DNA of 64,000 bases from Janthinobacterium aquaticum (GTDB lineage: Bacteria; Pseudomonadota; Gammaproteobacteria; Burkholderiales; Burkholderiaceae_D): positions 124,001-188,000 of the forward strand of contig NZ_WFLK01000012.1 of the NCBI RefSeq assembly GCF_009208565.1. The letters run 5' to 3'. Position numbers and translations under genes: made by a program. The notes under the pieces are model-generated. The model was not told the DNA's origin. It did no database searches and was given only the letters and a program-made list of their open reading frames with translations. Of the stretch, positions 7,533-22,166 are shown one piece after another. Numbering within the stretch: the first letter of the stretch is position 1; each line of letters opens with the position of its first letter.

Positions 7533-8285
7533 ATGTCGTTTATCGTCATTATCCCGGCGCGCCTGGCCTCGACGCGCCTGCCCAACAAGCCGCTGGCCGA
7601 CCTGGGCGGCAAGCCGATGGTGGTGCGCGTGGCCGAGCAGGCTGCCTTGTCGGGCGCCTCGCGCGTGATTGTGGCTACCGACCATGAAGACATCCGCGCC
7701 GCCTGCGCCGCGCATGGCGTGGAAGCATGCATGACGCGCAGCGACCATCCGTCGGGTACCGACCGCATTGCCGAAGTGGCGCGCACGCTGGCGCTGCCAG
7801 CCGATGCCGTGGTGGTCAACCTGCAGGGCGACGAGCCGCTGATCGATCCAGGCCTGCTGGCCGCCTGCGCTGCGCTGATCGGCGATGCCGTGCCGATGGC
7901 CACCTGCGCCCATCGGCTGCACGAGGCGGCCGATGCCTTCAATCCGAACGTGGTCAAGGTGGTGCTCGACAAATCCGGGCGTGCGCTGTATTTTTCGCGC
8001 GCCACCATCCCGTGGCACCGCGACGGCTTTTCGCAGTCGAAGGACGCGCTGCCGGCCGGCTATGTGCCGCTGCGCCATATCGGCCTGTATGCCTACAGCA
8101 ATGCCTTCCTGCAGACTTATCCCACGCTGGACGCCTCGCCGCTCGAGGCGATCGAGGCGCTTGAGCAGTTGCGCGTGCTCTGGCATGGCTATGCGATTGC
8201 CGTGCATGTGACGGACTCTGAACCGGCCGCCGGCGTCGACACCCCCGACGATCTGCTGCGCGTGCAGGCCCATTACCGGTCCTGA
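7533..8285 (+). CDS. kdsB: 3-deoxy-manno-octulosonate cytidylyltransferase
   Basis: Activates Kdo with CTP to CMP-Kdo for addition to lipid IVA in the cytoplasm. The 250-residue protein starts [20 protein letters not shown], with the nucleotide-binding signature. [27 protein letters not shown] and LRHIGLYAY follow, as in other KdsB proteins. The frame is open 45 bp further upstream, but ATG 7533 starts exactly at the conserved N-terminus, 2 bp after the preceding stop codon. It follows the Trm112-like gene directly and completes the lpxK-trm112-kdsB group. Confidence 0.96.
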   Translation: MSFIVIIPARLASTRLPNKPLADLGGKPMVVRVAEQAALSGASRVIVATDHEDIRAACAAHGVEACMTRSDHPSGTDRIAEVARTLALPADAVVVNLQGDEPLIDPGLLAACAALIGDAVPMATCAHRLHEAADAFNPNVVKVVLDKSGRALYFSRATIPWHRDGFSQSKDALPAGYVPLRHIGLYAYSNAFLQTYPTLDASPLEAIEALEQLRVLWHGYAIAVHVTDSEPAAGVDTPDDLLRVQAHYRS

Positions 8286-8297
8286 CTCTCCTGCCAC

Positions 8298-8322
8298 GCG
8301 CCAGCTGCATGACGGCTGGCGC
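8298..8322 (+). terminator. Hairpin after kdsB
   Basis: Arms GCGCCAGC (8298-8305) and GCTGGCGC (8315-8322) pair perfectly around a 9-base loop, 12 bp after the kdsB stop. An A/T-rich stretch without a T-run follows, so termination here is only possible. Confidence 0.4.
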
Positions 8323-8496
8323 ATAAATAAATTAGCACCTTCTGCACCAAAAACCACATTTTCAATGGCCGGTGTTTATAAATGCTGGCTTTGATCAATC
8401 AAGGCATGCCAAATTGCTACCAGACTGGCGTTCCGGTGATTTTTTGTGGTAAGTTTCGTCAGGAAAGATAGTCATTGCAGCACCATCTAAAAATAA

Positions 8497-9192
<696 letters not shown>

Positions 9193-9203
9193 GGCAGCAC
9201 CGA

Positions 9204-9229
9204 AGCGGACCACAGTGTCCGCTTTTTTT
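9204..9229 (+). terminator. Rho-independent terminator of adk
   Basis: AGCGGAC (9204-9210) pairs with GTCCGCT (9217-9223) around a 6-base loop and is followed by a run of seven T, 12 bp after the adk stop. Confidence 0.85.
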
Positions 9230-9354
9230 ACGCCGTTCGCTCGCCTTTTGCTGCGCTTTTTTTTAGCAGTGTTTTTGTAGTGGTACGTGTTTTCCCGGCT
9301 GCCCATCTGGTCAGCCGTTGGTAATGACGTCAGATAAAAACAAGGGGGGACGAT

Positions 9355-11481
9355 ATGGCAGCCAGTCTGTGGTTTGCAATAGCCTGCGGCGTGGTCGCAG
9401 TAGCCTACGGTTTGCTGTCGCGCAGCTGGATCTTGCGACAGGACGCCGGCAACGCGCGCATGCAGGAGATTGCGCTGGCCATCGAACAGGGCGCCGGCGC
9501 CTACCTGGCGCGCCAGTACCGCACCATCGCCATCGTTGGCGTGGTGCTGCTGATCGCCATCTATACACTCTTGGGCGTGCATACGGCGCTCGGTTTTCTG
9601 ATCGGCGCCGTGCTGTCGGGCGCCTGCGGCTTTATCGGCATGAACGTCTCGGTGCGCGCCAACGTGCGCACGGCGCAGGCAGCCACGCACGGCATCAATC
9701 AGGCGCTGGCCGTGGCGTTTCGCGGCGGCGCCATTACCGGCATGCTGGTGGTCGGCCTGGGCCTGCTGGGCGTGACGCTGTTCTACTGGCTGCTCATTGC
9801 CACCGGCGCGACAGGCCAGTCGCAGCATGACCTGATCAAGCCGCTGATCGGGCTGGCCTTCGGCGCTTCGCTGATCTCCATCTTTGCCCGCCTGGGCGGC
9901 GGCATCTTTACCAAGGGCGCCGATGTAGGTGCCGACCTGGTGGGCAAAGTCGAAGCGGGCATCCCCGAAGACGATCCGCGCAATCCGGCCGTGATTGCCG
10001 ATAACGTGGGCGACAACGTCGGCGACTGCGCCGGCATGGCGGCCGACCTGTTCGAGACCTATGTGGTGACGCTGATTGCCACCATGCTGCTGGGCGCCTT
10101 GCTGCTGGCCGAAGCGTCGAGCGCTGCGATTATCTATCCGCTGCTGCTGGGCGCGGTATCGATCCTGGCCTCGATCATTGGTTGTTCGATGGTGAAAACA
10201 AAGCCGGGTGCCAAGATCATGTCGGCGCTGTACACGGGGCTGTGGTGGGCGGCTGGCCTGTCGCTGGTGGGCTTTGCCATCGTCACGTGGCTGGTCTGGC
10301 CGGACGACGCCATGCGCTACAAGATGCTCGGTGCGGCCGTGGTCGGCATCGTGCTGACCGGCCTGATGGTCTATATCACCGAATACTACACGGGTACCGA
10401 CTTCAAGCCGGTGCGCCATATTGCCGAGGCTTCCACCACCGGCCACGGCACCAACATTATCGCCGGCCTCGGCGTGTCGATGAAGTCGACCGCCTGGCCG
10501 GTGCTGGCCGTGTGCGTGGCGATCCTGGTGTCGTATGGGCTGGCCGGGCTGTACGGCATCGCCATAGCTGCTACCGCCATGCTGTCGATGGCCGGCATTA
10601 TCGTGGCGCTCGACGCCTATGGGCCGATTACCGACAACGCCGGCGGCATCGCCGAGATGTCGGGCCTGCCCGACTCGGTGCGCGCCATTACCGACCCGCT
10701 TGACGCGGTCGGCAATACCACCAAAGCGGTGACCAAGGGCTACGCCATCGGTTCGGCCGGCCTGGCCGCGCTGGTGCTGTTTGCCGATTACACGCATGCG
10801 CTTGAATCGGTGGGCCAGCACGTGACGTTCGATCTGTCGAACCCGATGGTGATTATCGGCCTGTTTATCGGCGGCCTGATCCCGTATCTGTTTGGCGCGA
10901 TGGCGATGGAAGCGGTGGGGCGCGCGGCCGGCGCCGTGGTGGTCGAGGTGCGGCGCCAGTTCCGCGATATCAAGGGCATTATGGATGGCACCGGCAAGCC
11001 TGAATACGACAAGGCAGTCGATATGCTGACGGCCTCGGCGATTCGCGAAATGATCGTGCCGTCGCTGCTGCCGGTGGTCGTGCCGATCGTGGTGGGCATG
11101 CTGCTGGGACCTGCGGCGCTGGGTGGTCTTCTGATGGGCACCATTGTCACCGGGCTGTTCGTGGCCATCTCCATGACCACCGGCGGCGGCGCCTGGGACA
11201 ACGCCAAAAAATATATCGAGGACGGCCACTTTGGCGGCAAGGGTTCGGACACCCACAAGGCTGCCGTCACCGGCGACACCGTGGGCGATCCGTACAAGGA
11301 CACGGCCGGCCCGGCCGTCAATCCCCTGATCAAGATTATCAATATCGTGGCGCTGCTGCTGGTGCCGCTGCTGCCGGCGACCGGTTGGCTGGCGGTGGCG
11401 GCACCGGCGCCGGTAACTGCAGCAAAGCCGTTGATATTGACGCCTGCTGCTGTGCCGGGCGTGCCTGCTGTAGTGAAGTAA
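9355..11481 (+). CDS. hppA: Membrane-bound proton-translocating pyrophosphatase (K+-independent type)
   Basis: A 708-residue integral membrane enzyme that couples pyrophosphate hydrolysis to ion pumping. The active-site region has [20 protein letters not shown] and then [19 protein letters not shown] at about residues 215-235. Further motifs are [15 protein letters not shown] and, near the end, [20 protein letters not shown]. The lysine in [10 protein letters not shown] is the residue that marks K+-independent, proton-pumping family members (K+-dependent ones have alanine). After the last membrane helix there is an unusual tail of about 30 residues rich in alanine and proline. A G-run ribosome site lies just before the ATG. 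The gene follows the adk terminator and is probably monocistronic. Confidence 0.93.
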   Translation: MAASLWFAIACGVVAVAYGLLSRSWILRQDAGNARMQEIALAIEQGAGAYLARQYRTIAIVGVVLLIAIYTLLGVHTALGFLIGAVLSGACGFIGMNVSVRANVRTAQAATHGINQALAVAFRGGAITGMLVVGLGLLGVTLFYWLLIATGATGQSQHDLIKPLIGLAFGASLISIFARLGGGIFTKGADVGADLVGKVEAGIPEDDPRNPAVIADNVGDNVGDCAGMAADLFETYVVTLIATMLLGALLLAEASSAAIIYPLLLGAVSILASIIGCSMVKTKPGAKIMSALYTGLWWAAGLSLVGFAIVTWLVWPDDAMRYKMLGAAVVGIVLTGLMVYITEYYTGTDFKPVRHIAEASTTGHGTNIIAGLGVSMKSTAWPVLAVCVAILVSYGLAGLYGIAIAATAMLSMAGIIVALDAYGPITDNAGGIAEMSGLPDSVRAITDPLDAVGNTTKAVTKGYAIGSAGLAALVLFADYTHALESVGQHVTFDLSNPMVIIGLFIGGLIPYLFGAMAMEAVGRAAGAVVVEVRRQFRDIKGIMDGTGKPEYDKAVDMLTASAIREMIVPSLLPVVVPIVVGMLLGPAALGGLLMGTIVTGLFVAISMTTGGGAWDNAKKYIEDGHFGGKGSDTHKAAVTGDTVGDPYKDTAGPAVNPLIKIINIVALLLVPLLPATGWLAVAAPAPVTAAKPLILTPAAVPGVPAVVK

Positions 11482-11508
11482 ATTGTCTCCACACCCAAAG
11501 CAACATCT

Positions 11509-11549
11509 GGGGTCGGACGGGGGCGCCTGGCCCCTGAGGGGCCGACCCC
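11509..11549. repeat. GGGGTCGG/CCGACCCC palindromic element
   Basis: Perfect 8-bp arms at 11509-11516 and 11542-11549 flank a G- and C-rich centre that can itself pair (GGGGC, GCCCC). It looks like a dispersed intergenic palindrome rather than a terminator, because no T-run follows. It is the only copy I noticed in the window. Confidence 0.5.
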
Positions 11550-11667
11550 GGCACTTTGCCGTTAGGGTTTGACGTCACTGGCGCTGTCCGGCGCCAAAAA
11601 CCGCTACGGTGGCTGGTAACTGGCGCGTTCTGTGCCAATAATGACATGAACCTGCCAAGGAGCCGCC

Positions 11668-12084
11668 ATGAAAATCGCCATCCTGATGTGTTTGTTTGCC
11701 GCCAGCAGTGCCTGGGCCGACGCCCCGCCTGAGACTGTGCAGGCTGAAACAGCGCTGCCGGTCTGCCAGCTCGATCCGCAGGACAGCACCAAGCTGCTGG
11801 TCGAGCCGTGCCGGCCTGCGCCGCCGGTGGGGGCGCGCCGCGCCGTGCCGCAGGTGATCGGACGCATGCCGGCCACGCAGATGCCGCCGCCGGTCATTCA
11901 GTACCAGGCAGCGCCGCCGGCGCCATCAACAGTACCCTCCGCGCCGCGCCCGATCGGTGCCTGCGATGCTGGCGGCTGCCGCGATGCGGCTGGCGCGCGC
12001 TACAACACGGGCGTCGGCAACCAGACGCTCGATGCAAACGGACGCATCTGCCACCGCAACGGCGCCTTTATCCAGTGTTTCTGA
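11668..12084 (+). CDS. Small secreted cysteine-containing protein of unknown function
   Basis: A 138-residue protein that I do not recognise. AAGGAG lies 6 bp before the ATG. A clear Sec signal peptide (MKIAILMCLFAASSAWA) should be cut after residue 17. The mature part is proline-rich in the middle (MPPPVIQYQAAPPAPS) and has six cysteines in all, four of them in the last 45 residues (IGACDAGGC, GRICHRNGAFIQCF), which could form disulfides in the periplasm. It stands alone between hppA and the SDR gene. The ribosome site and signal peptide make it a likely real gene. Confidence 0.72.
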   Translation: MKIAILMCLFAASSAWADAPPETVQAETALPVCQLDPQDSTKLLVEPCRPAPPVGARRAVPQVIGRMPATQMPPPVIQYQAAPPAPSTVPSAPRPIGACDAGGCRDAAGARYNTGVGNQTLDANGRICHRNGAFIQCF

Positions 12085-12143
12085 ATTTGGCGGCGTAAAA
12101 AGCTGCTGGGCTGGCAGAAAAAGTGGCTACAATAGGTTTGATA

Positions 12144-12163
12144 TGACGTTTACGTAAACGTCA
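12144..12163. promoter_or_regulatory. Perfect 20-bp palindrome, probable operator of the SDR gene
   Basis: TGACGTTTACGTAAACGTCA is its own reverse complement over 20 bp and lies 26 bp before the dehydrogenase start. A possible -10 hexamer TACAAT lies just upstream at 12128-12133, so a bound protein would block early transcription. The ACGT-containing core resembles operators of MerR-type LiuR regulators of branched-chain amino acid catabolism; this assignment is inference. Confidence 0.65.
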
Positions 12164-12189
12164 GATTTAATCCGTGGACAGGAGACTGC

Positions 12190-12948
12190 ATGCAAATCGA
12201 AAACAACGTATTTATTATTACCGGTGGCGCTTCGGGCCTGGGCGCAGCGACGGCGCGCATGCTCGCTGCCGGCGGCGCCAAAGTGGTGCTGGCCGATCTG
12301 CAGGTCGAAGCGGGCCAGGCGCTGGCGGCCGAACTCGGTGGCGCTTTCGTGCAATGCGACGTCACGTCCGAAGAAGACGGCCTGGCGGTGGTGGCGGCCG
12401 CGACTGCGCTCGGTACGCTGCGCGGCCTGATCAATTGCGCCGGCGTGGCGCCGGCCGTGAAAACCGTGGGCAAGGACGGCCCGCACCCGCTGGCGCTGTT
12501 CCAGAAGGTGGTCAATATCAACCTGGTGGGCACCTTCAATATGTGCCGCCTGGCTGCCGACGCCATGGGCAAGCTCGATGCCACGGTAGAGGGCGAGCGC
12601 GGCATTATCATCAATACCGCCTCGGTGGCGGCGTTCGACGGCCAGATCGGCCAGGCCGCCTATGCGTCGTCAAAAGCGGCGGTGGCCGGCTTGACGCTGC
12701 CGATGGCGCGTGACCTGTCGCGCAGCGGCATCCGCGTGATGACAGTGGCGCCCGGCATTTTCGAGACGCCGATGCTGCTGGGCATGCCGGCCGAAGTGCA
12801 GGATGCGCTGGGCAAGATGGTGCCGTTTCCGTCGCGCCTGGGCAAGCCGGGCGAATATGCCCAGCTGGTCAAGGCGATTATTGAAAACGTGATGCTCAAT
12901 GGCGAAACCATCCGCCTCGATGGCGCGATCCGCATGCAGCCGAAGTAA
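12190..12948 (+). CDS. SDR-family 3-hydroxyacyl-CoA dehydrogenase-like oxidoreductase
   Basis: A 252-residue short-chain dehydrogenase. The NAD-binding motif is [15 protein letters not shown] (residues 11-25), and the sequence DVTSEEDG and NCAGVAP follow. Catalytic residues are Ser in NTASVAAF and Tyr/Lys in YASSKAAV. The overall pattern ([49 protein letters not shown]) is that of the type II 3-hydroxyacyl-CoA / 2-methyl-3-hydroxybutyryl-CoA dehydrogenase group (human HSD17B10-like). This group works in fatty acid and isoleucine breakdown. It has its own upstream palindrome and no metabolic partners beside it. The substrate is not proven by sequence. Confidence 0.85.
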   Translation: MQIENNVFIITGGASGLGAATARMLAAGGAKVVLADLQVEAGQALAAELGGAFVQCDVTSEEDGLAVVAAATALGTLRGLINCAGVAPAVKTVGKDGPHPLALFQKVVNINLVGTFNMCRLAADAMGKLDATVEGERGIIINTASVAAFDGQIGQAAYASSKAAVAGLTLPMARDLSRSGIRVMTVAPGIFETPMLLGMPAEVQDALGKMVPFPSRLGKPGEYAQLVKAIIENVMLNGETIRLDGAIRMQPK

Positions 12949-12998
12949 AGCTGGGCAACTGTTGTACGATACCCGCTGAAACATGAAACGGAGTATCC

Positions 12999-14822
12999 AT
13001 GACAACATTGCCGCCGGTCACACTCAACCGCACCCTCAATCTCACCGTCTGCCTTGCCCTGCTCGGCGCTTTTTCCTGTAATCCGGCGTCGGCCGAGGTA
13101 ACACCGACGCCGGCGCAAAAAGCCGTCGATCAAGCGCCGGAAATTGCCACCGCCTACACCGAAAAAACCGGCTCGAACGCGCACAAACAGATGGTGGCGG
13201 CGGCCAATCCGCTGGCCGCCGACGCCGGCTATCAGATGCTCAGGCAGGGTGGCAGCGCCATCGATGCGGCCATTGCCACGCAGCTGGTATTGACGCTGGT
13301 CGAGCCGCAGTCATCGGGCATCGGCGGCGGCGCCTTTCTGATGTATACCGACGGTCGGCGCGTGCAGGCCTTTGACGGACGCGAAACGGCGCCGGCGGCA
13401 GCCAGTGAACAACTGTTCCAGAACCCGGATGGCACGCCCGTTTCGCGCGCCACCGGCGTGGTGGGCGGGCGCTCGGTGGGCGCGCCGGGCGTGCTGCGCA
13501 TGCTGCAGCTGGCGCATCGCGAGCATGGCCGGCTCGAATGGGCGACACTGTTTGCACCGGCCATCGCCCTGGCGCAGGACGGCTTTCCCGTCAGCCAGCG
13601 CCTGCATGGCCTCTTGGCCTGGGACCAGGCCCTGAAGCGCGACCCGGTCGCCGCCCATTACTTTTACGACCGCGACGGCAAGCCCTGGCCAGTCGGCCAT
13701 ATCCTGAAAAATCCAGCGCTGGCGCGCACCTTGCAGGAAGTGGCCGACGGCGGCGCCGACGCCTTCTATCAGGGTCGCATCGCACGCGATATCGCCGTCA
13801 AGGTCGCCTCGCATCCGACCAATCCCGGCAAGCTGACCATGCAGGACATCGCCGGCTACCGCGCCATCGTGCGCGAACCGGTCTGCAGCGATTACAAGGC
13901 CTGGACCGTGTGCGGCATGCCGCCGCCATCGTCGGGCGGGGTGGCCATTGCGCAGATGCTGGGCATGCTGGAAGTGAAAGATATCGCGCAATTTCCCCCG
14001 GTAGACGGCATGCCGGACACGCGCGCGATTCATTTGTTTGCGGAAGCAGGCCGCCTGGCCTACGCCGACCGTGACCGCTACATCGCCGACCCCGACTTTG
14101 TGCCGCTGCCGGGGCAGGGCGTGGCGGCGTTGGTCGACAAGACCTACCTGGCCCAGCGCGCTGCGCTGATCGGCGAAAAATCCATGGGCCGCGCCGCCGC
14201 CGGCTCGCCGCCCGGTTTGCAGGTAGCCTGGGGCACGGACAATGCGTTGCAGCGCCCGTCGACCTCGCATCTGGTGGTGGTGGACCAGTACGGCGCCGGC
14301 CTGTCGATGACCACCAGCGTGGAGGACGCATTCGGTGCGCGCCAGATGGTCGACGGCTTTTTGCTCAATAACCAGCTGACCGATTTCTCGTTTGCCTCGC
14401 GCGACGCCAGCGGCCCGGTGGCCAACCGCGTGCAGGCTGGCAAGCGCCCGCGCAGCGCCATGTCGCCCACGCTGGTGTTTGAAAAAGGCACGCACAAGCT
14501 GGTGCTGGCAACCGGCTCGCCCGGCGGTTCGGCCATTATCAACTACGTGGCCAAGGTGCTGGTCGGGACCATGGACTGGGGCCTGAACGTGCAGCAGGCC
14601 ATCAGCCTGCCCAACTTTGGCAGCCGCAATGGCCCGACCGAGTTGGAAAAGGACCGCATCCCGGCCAGCCAGATCGCGGTGCTGCAGGCGATGGGGCATA
14701 CGGTGCGCGTGACCGAGCAAAACTCGGGTCTGCAGGGCATTATGCGCCTGCATGCGCATGGCCAGGACTTCTGGTTTGGCGGTGCCGATCCGCGCCGCGA
14801 AGGCGCGGTGCGAGGGGATTAA
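12999..14822 (+). CDS. ggt: Gamma-glutamyltransferase precursor
   Basis: Periplasmic enzyme that transfers or hydrolyses the gamma-glutamyl group of glutathione and related peptides. The 607-residue precursor has a signal peptide (LTVCLALLGAFS) and a large-subunit start at AAANPLAADAGYQMLRQGG. SGIGGGAFLMY and a conserved FDGRETAP follow. The self-processing site is the threonine of STSHLVVVDQYGAGLSMTTS, at about residue 420; the small subunit follows it. NNQLTDFSF and GSPGGSAIINYV are also typical. AACGGAG lies before the ATG. The gene sits 50 bp after the SDR gene, on the same strand. Confidence 0.95.
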   Translation: MTTLPPVTLNRTLNLTVCLALLGAFSCNPASAEVTPTPAQKAVDQAPEIATAYTEKTGSNAHKQMVAAANPLAADAGYQMLRQGGSAIDAAIATQLVLTLVEPQSSGIGGGAFLMYTDGRRVQAFDGRETAPAAASEQLFQNPDGTPVSRATGVVGGRSVGAPGVLRMLQLAHREHGRLEWATLFAPAIALAQDGFPVSQRLHGLLAWDQALKRDPVAAHYFYDRDGKPWPVGHILKNPALARTLQEVADGGADAFYQGRIARDIAVKVASHPTNPGKLTMQDIAGYRAIVREPVCSDYKAWTVCGMPPPSSGGVAIAQMLGMLEVKDIAQFPPVDGMPDTRAIHLFAEAGRLAYADRDRYIADPDFVPLPGQGVAALVDKTYLAQRAALIGEKSMGRAAAGSPPGLQVAWGTDNALQRPSTSHLVVVDQYGAGLSMTTSVEDAFGARQMVDGFLLNNQLTDFSFASRDASGPVANRVQAGKRPRSAMSPTLVFEKGTHKLVLATGSPGGSAIINYVAKVLVGTMDWGLNVQQAISLPNFGSRNGPTELEKDRIPASQIAVLQAMGHTVRVTEQNSGLQGIMRLHAHGQDFWFGGADPRREGAVRGD

Positions 14823-14869
14823 TTGTCAGAAAGCATCGAGAATTGGCCAATCCCTGCTAATCTGCCGGC

Positions 14870-16042
14870 ATGGGAATGCAAAACAAGAAAACCGGGCTGA
14901 TTTTATCGGGCGGCGGCGCACGCGCCGCTTACCAGGTGGGGGTGCTGCAGGCCATCTCGGCCATATTGTGGGAGGCGGGCTGGGCGCCGGCGCGTAATCC
15001 CTTCGACATTATCTGCGGCACCTCGGCCGGTGCCATCAACGCCACTGCGCTGGCCTGCCGCGCCGACAATTTCGGCGAAGGCGTGCAAAAGCTGCTCGAC
15101 GTCTGGCAGCATATCGAAGTCGAACAGGTCTACCGCGCCGATTCGCTCGGTGTGATCCGCTCGGGCGCGCGCTGGCTGTCGCTGCTGTCGTTCGGCTGGC
15201 TGCTGCGCCAGTGGCGCGCTTCGCCGCCCAACTCCCTGCTCGATAACACCCCGCTGGTCAGCCTGCTGCACCGCATGCTCGACCTGCCGCGCCTCGATGC
15301 GGCGCTGGCCGATGGCCTGCTGCATGCACTGGCCGTTACCGCCTCGTCGTATTCGGGCAGCCGGCATATGACGTTCTACCAGTCCAACGCCGAAATCGCG
15401 CCGTGGGTACGTACCCAGCGCCTGGCGCTGCCCGAGCAGATCGGCGTCGAACACCTGCTGGCCTCGGCGGCGATTCCGTTCATCTTTCCGGCCGTGCCTT
15501 TGTACGTCAACGGCCAGCGCGAATACTGCGGCGACGGTTCGATGCGCCAGCTGGCGCCGATTTCGCCGGCCATCCACCTGGGCGCCAGCAAGGTACTGGT
15601 GGTGGGCGCCGGGCGCATGGCCGAGCCGACGCCGGCGGCAACCGAATCGGCGCGCTACCCGAGCCTGGCGCAGATCGCCGGCCATGCGCTGTCGTCGATT
15701 TTCCTCGACGGCCTGGCGGTCGATATCGAGCGCCTGAACCGCATCAACCTGACCCTGTCGATGCTGCCGCCCGAATTGCTGCAGCAAACGCCGTTGAAAC
15801 AGGTGCAGTTGCTGGTGATTGCGCCGTCCGAACGGCTCGATGATATTGCCAGCCGGCATATCGGCAGTTTGCCGCGTCCGATCCGCACCATGTTGTCGGG
15901 GATCGGCGCGGCCGAAGCACGCGGGGCCGCACTGGCCTCGTATTTATTGTTCGAATCGACATATACTAACGAGCTGATTCGTCTTGGACAGCGCGATACG
16001 CAGGCCCGGAAAGACGATGTACTGGCGTTTTTCACTGCGTGA
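14870..16042 (+). CDS. Patatin-like phospholipase (RssA-type)
   Basis: A 390-residue patatin-fold acyl hydrolase. The oxyanion loop GGGARAAYQVGVL is at residues 14-26. The nucleophile elbow GTSAGAINA, with the catalytic serine, is at about residues 48-56. The dyad aspartate is in YCGDGSMRQLAPI, at about residue 223. No signal peptide is seen, so it is probably cytoplasmic or membrane-associated. Family members release fatty acids from phospholipids; the physiological substrate is unknown. Start choice between the ATGs at 14870 and 14876 is open. It ends 58 bp before the sensor kinase start. Confidence 0.88.
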   Translation: MGMQNKKTGLILSGGGARAAYQVGVLQAISAILWEAGWAPARNPFDIICGTSAGAINATALACRADNFGEGVQKLLDVWQHIEVEQVYRADSLGVIRSGARWLSLLSFGWLLRQWRASPPNSLLDNTPLVSLLHRMLDLPRLDAALADGLLHALAVTASSYSGSRHMTFYQSNAEIAPWVRTQRLALPEQIGVEHLLASAAIPFIFPAVPLYVNGQREYCGDGSMRQLAPISPAIHLGASKVLVVGAGRMAEPTPAATESARYPSLAQIAGHALSSIFLDGLAVDIERLNRINLTLSMLPPELLQQTPLKQVQLLVIAPSERLDDIASRHIGSLPRPIRTMLSGIGAAEARGAALASYLLFESTYTNELIRLGQRDTQARKDDVLAFFTA

Positions 16043-16100
16043 GGCTGTTTTCGCAGGCCTAAGCTGCGGGGCTGACGCGTTTTTTTTGACAGGACGATTT

Positions 16101-20390
<4,290 letters not shown>

Positions 20391-20478
20391 AGTTTGCAAT
20401 TTTTTGCGATATTGCATGCCAGGAAACTCTGTAAAATGCAGGCAGAGCGCATCGATGCGCCCGATAACGGAGAAGACA

Positions 20479-21207
20479 ATGAAAGTACTGGTAGTCGACG
20501 ATGATGTCGTCTCGCGCATGGTGCTGATGCATCTGGTCGACAGTTGCGGCGCGCACGATATCGTCGAAGCCGAGGACGGCGCGGCTGCCTGGGCGCTGCT
20601 GGCGGAAGGTTTGCGTCCCGACCTGTGTTTTTGCGACCTGCGCATGCCGCGCCTGTCAGGCATGGAACTGCTGCAGAAAGTGCGCGCCGACAGCGCATTG
20701 GCGAGCATGCCGCTGGTGCTGGTGTCGTCGGCCAACGACCAGGAAACCGTGCACGAAGCGGTGCAGGCCGGCGCGACCGGCTATATCGTCAAACCATTCC
20801 AGCAGGAGCAGGTGCGCGAGCAGCTCGACGCCCATGCTGCAGCGCCGGCCGTGCTGCCGCTGGAAGCGCCGGCGCAGACCTTGCAGCGGCTGGCGGTCGA
20901 CAGCGACCGGCTGCTGGCCTATCTGAACGGTTTCCAGGAGCAGCTGAAGAGCGCCGGCGTGCAGGTCGAAACGCTGCTCGGGCATGGCGAGCCGGCCCAG
21001 GCGCGCCAGCTGGTCGAGCGCCTGCACCTGGGCGGCGTCACGCTGGGCCTGCATGGCGCGGTGGCCCAGCTGGGCGCTGTATTGCAGGCGCCAACGCTCG
21101 ACGGGCGGCAGTTGCTGCTGGCCCTGGCGGCCTTGCAGCGCAGTGCGGCGCATCAGACCCGGCAAGTGCAGCTGATGCCATCGCGTCCTGGCGGCACGGC
21201 GCAGTGA
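20479..21207 (+). CDS. Response regulator: receiver plus degenerate Hpt-like C-terminal domain
   Basis: A 242-residue protein. The receiver domain covers residues 1-120, with acidic pocket VVDDDVV, phospho-acceptor aspartate in FCDLRMPRLSG (about residue 56), and lysine in YIVKPF. The remaining 110 residues are helical. They include ERLHLGGVTLGLHGAVAQL, which resembles an Hpt motif but has Leu where Hpt domains usually have Lys after the histidine. There is no DNA-binding or enzymatic output domain. GGAG lies 8 bp before the ATG. It begins 88 bp after the hybrid kinase on the same strand and probably works in its phosphorelay. Confidence 0.88.
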   Translation: MKVLVVDDDVVSRMVLMHLVDSCGAHDIVEAEDGAAAWALLAEGLRPDLCFCDLRMPRLSGMELLQKVRADSALASMPLVLVSSANDQETVHEAVQAGATGYIVKPFQQEQVREQLDAHAAAPAVLPLEAPAQTLQRLAVDSDRLLAYLNGFQEQLKSAGVQVETLLGHGEPAQARQLVERLHLGGVTLGLHGAVAQLGAVLQAPTLDGRQLLLALAALQRSAAHQTRQVQLMPSRPGGTAQ

Positions 21208-21369
21208 AGCGCGCCGGCGCTGTTGGAAAAACGTGCTAGTCTGACCATCATTTACCAAATAATTCATGTAAAAATAATATCTTGCATGCTATATTTGGCA
21301 AGTGGGCTGAGCAGTGCAAATCATGATGAAAAGCATTGACGGACAGCAATGGCAGACAGCGAGGAAGGT

Positions 21370-22101
21370 ATGCATAAACGAATAAAGGTGGCAGGGCTGT
21401 GGATGCTCGCTGGCCTGGGGTGGGGCATCAGCGTGCAGGCTGTGGCGGCGCCGTCGCTGCTGTCGGCCCAGGATGTGGCGCAGCTGACCGGCTGGCTGGG
21501 CCAGGGGCCGGTGGCCCTGAACAATATCTATAGCAAGGCAAGCGGCGATACGGCGCTCGATTTTCACCGCGCGGTCGACGGCATGGGGCGTACCTTTTCG
21601 GTGATGGAGGCAAGCAATGCTGCCGGCCAGACCTGGCTGGTGGGCGGCTACAACCCGCAAAGCTGGAGTTCCACCGATGGCCTGCATGTGACCATGGCCG
21701 ACAGCGAACGCACGGCCTTCCTGTTCAACCTGACCAGCGGCCAGGTGCTGCCGCAGCTCAAGCAGTATTTCAGCGGCGACGGCATCGGCAGCGGCCAGAC
21801 CTATAACGACGCCAGCTATGGCCCGACCTTCGGCGTCGGTCACGACCTGTACGTACCGTTCGACCTGACCAACGGCGGCTACTCGGCCCTGTATACCTAC
21901 AACCGGGCCGGGCAGCCGGCCAATGGCGTGAGCCTGGTCGACGGCTCGGCCAATTTCAGCTCGACCGTGACCTTCGGCGCGCTCCAGGTCTACAGTGTCA
22001 GCGCCGTGCCTGAACCGGCCACTTACGCCCTGTTGCTGGCAGGGCTGGCGCTGCTGGCCGTGCGCGCCAGGGCACGCCGGCCTTTGCCGCCTGCCGCCTG
22101 A
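21370..22101 (+). CDS. PEP-CTERM-anchored protein with TLD-like region
   Basis: A 243-residue exported protein. Start: ATG 21370 with AGGAAGG just upstream. A signal peptide covers about residues 1-27. The mature part (LTGWLGQGPVALNNIYSK, DGMGRTFSVMEA, WLVGGYNPQSW, TAFLFNLTSGQ) resembles a TLD(c) domain, a fold better known from eukaryotic oxidation-resistance proteins. The C-terminus is a PEP-CTERM sorting signal: VPEPATYALL from residue 213, a hydrophobic helix and an arginine cluster. An exosortase should cut it in or near the PEP motif. The domain call is by eye and its function in bacteria is unknown. Confidence 0.82.
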   Translation: MHKRIKVAGLWMLAGLGWGISVQAVAAPSLLSAQDVAQLTGWLGQGPVALNNIYSKASGDTALDFHRAVDGMGRTFSVMEASNAAGQTWLVGGYNPQSWSSTDGLHVTMADSERTAFLFNLTSGQVLPQLKQYFSGDGIGSGQTYNDASYGPTFGVGHDLYVPFDLTNGGYSALYTYNRAGQPANGVSLVDGSANFSSTVTFGALQVYSVSAVPEPATYALLLAGLALLAVRARARRPLPPAA

Positions 22102-22166
22102 TCGTCCCGGGCCAGGCCTGTCGCGGCACTGGCCTGGCCGAAACGCCTTTTCGCCTGGAAAACTCA

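Noticed and set aside
15984..16100. Earlier start of the hybrid kinase inside the lipase gene
   Set aside because: It would overlap the lipase by 59 bp and displace the signal segment. GTG 16101 has AGGA at the right distance.
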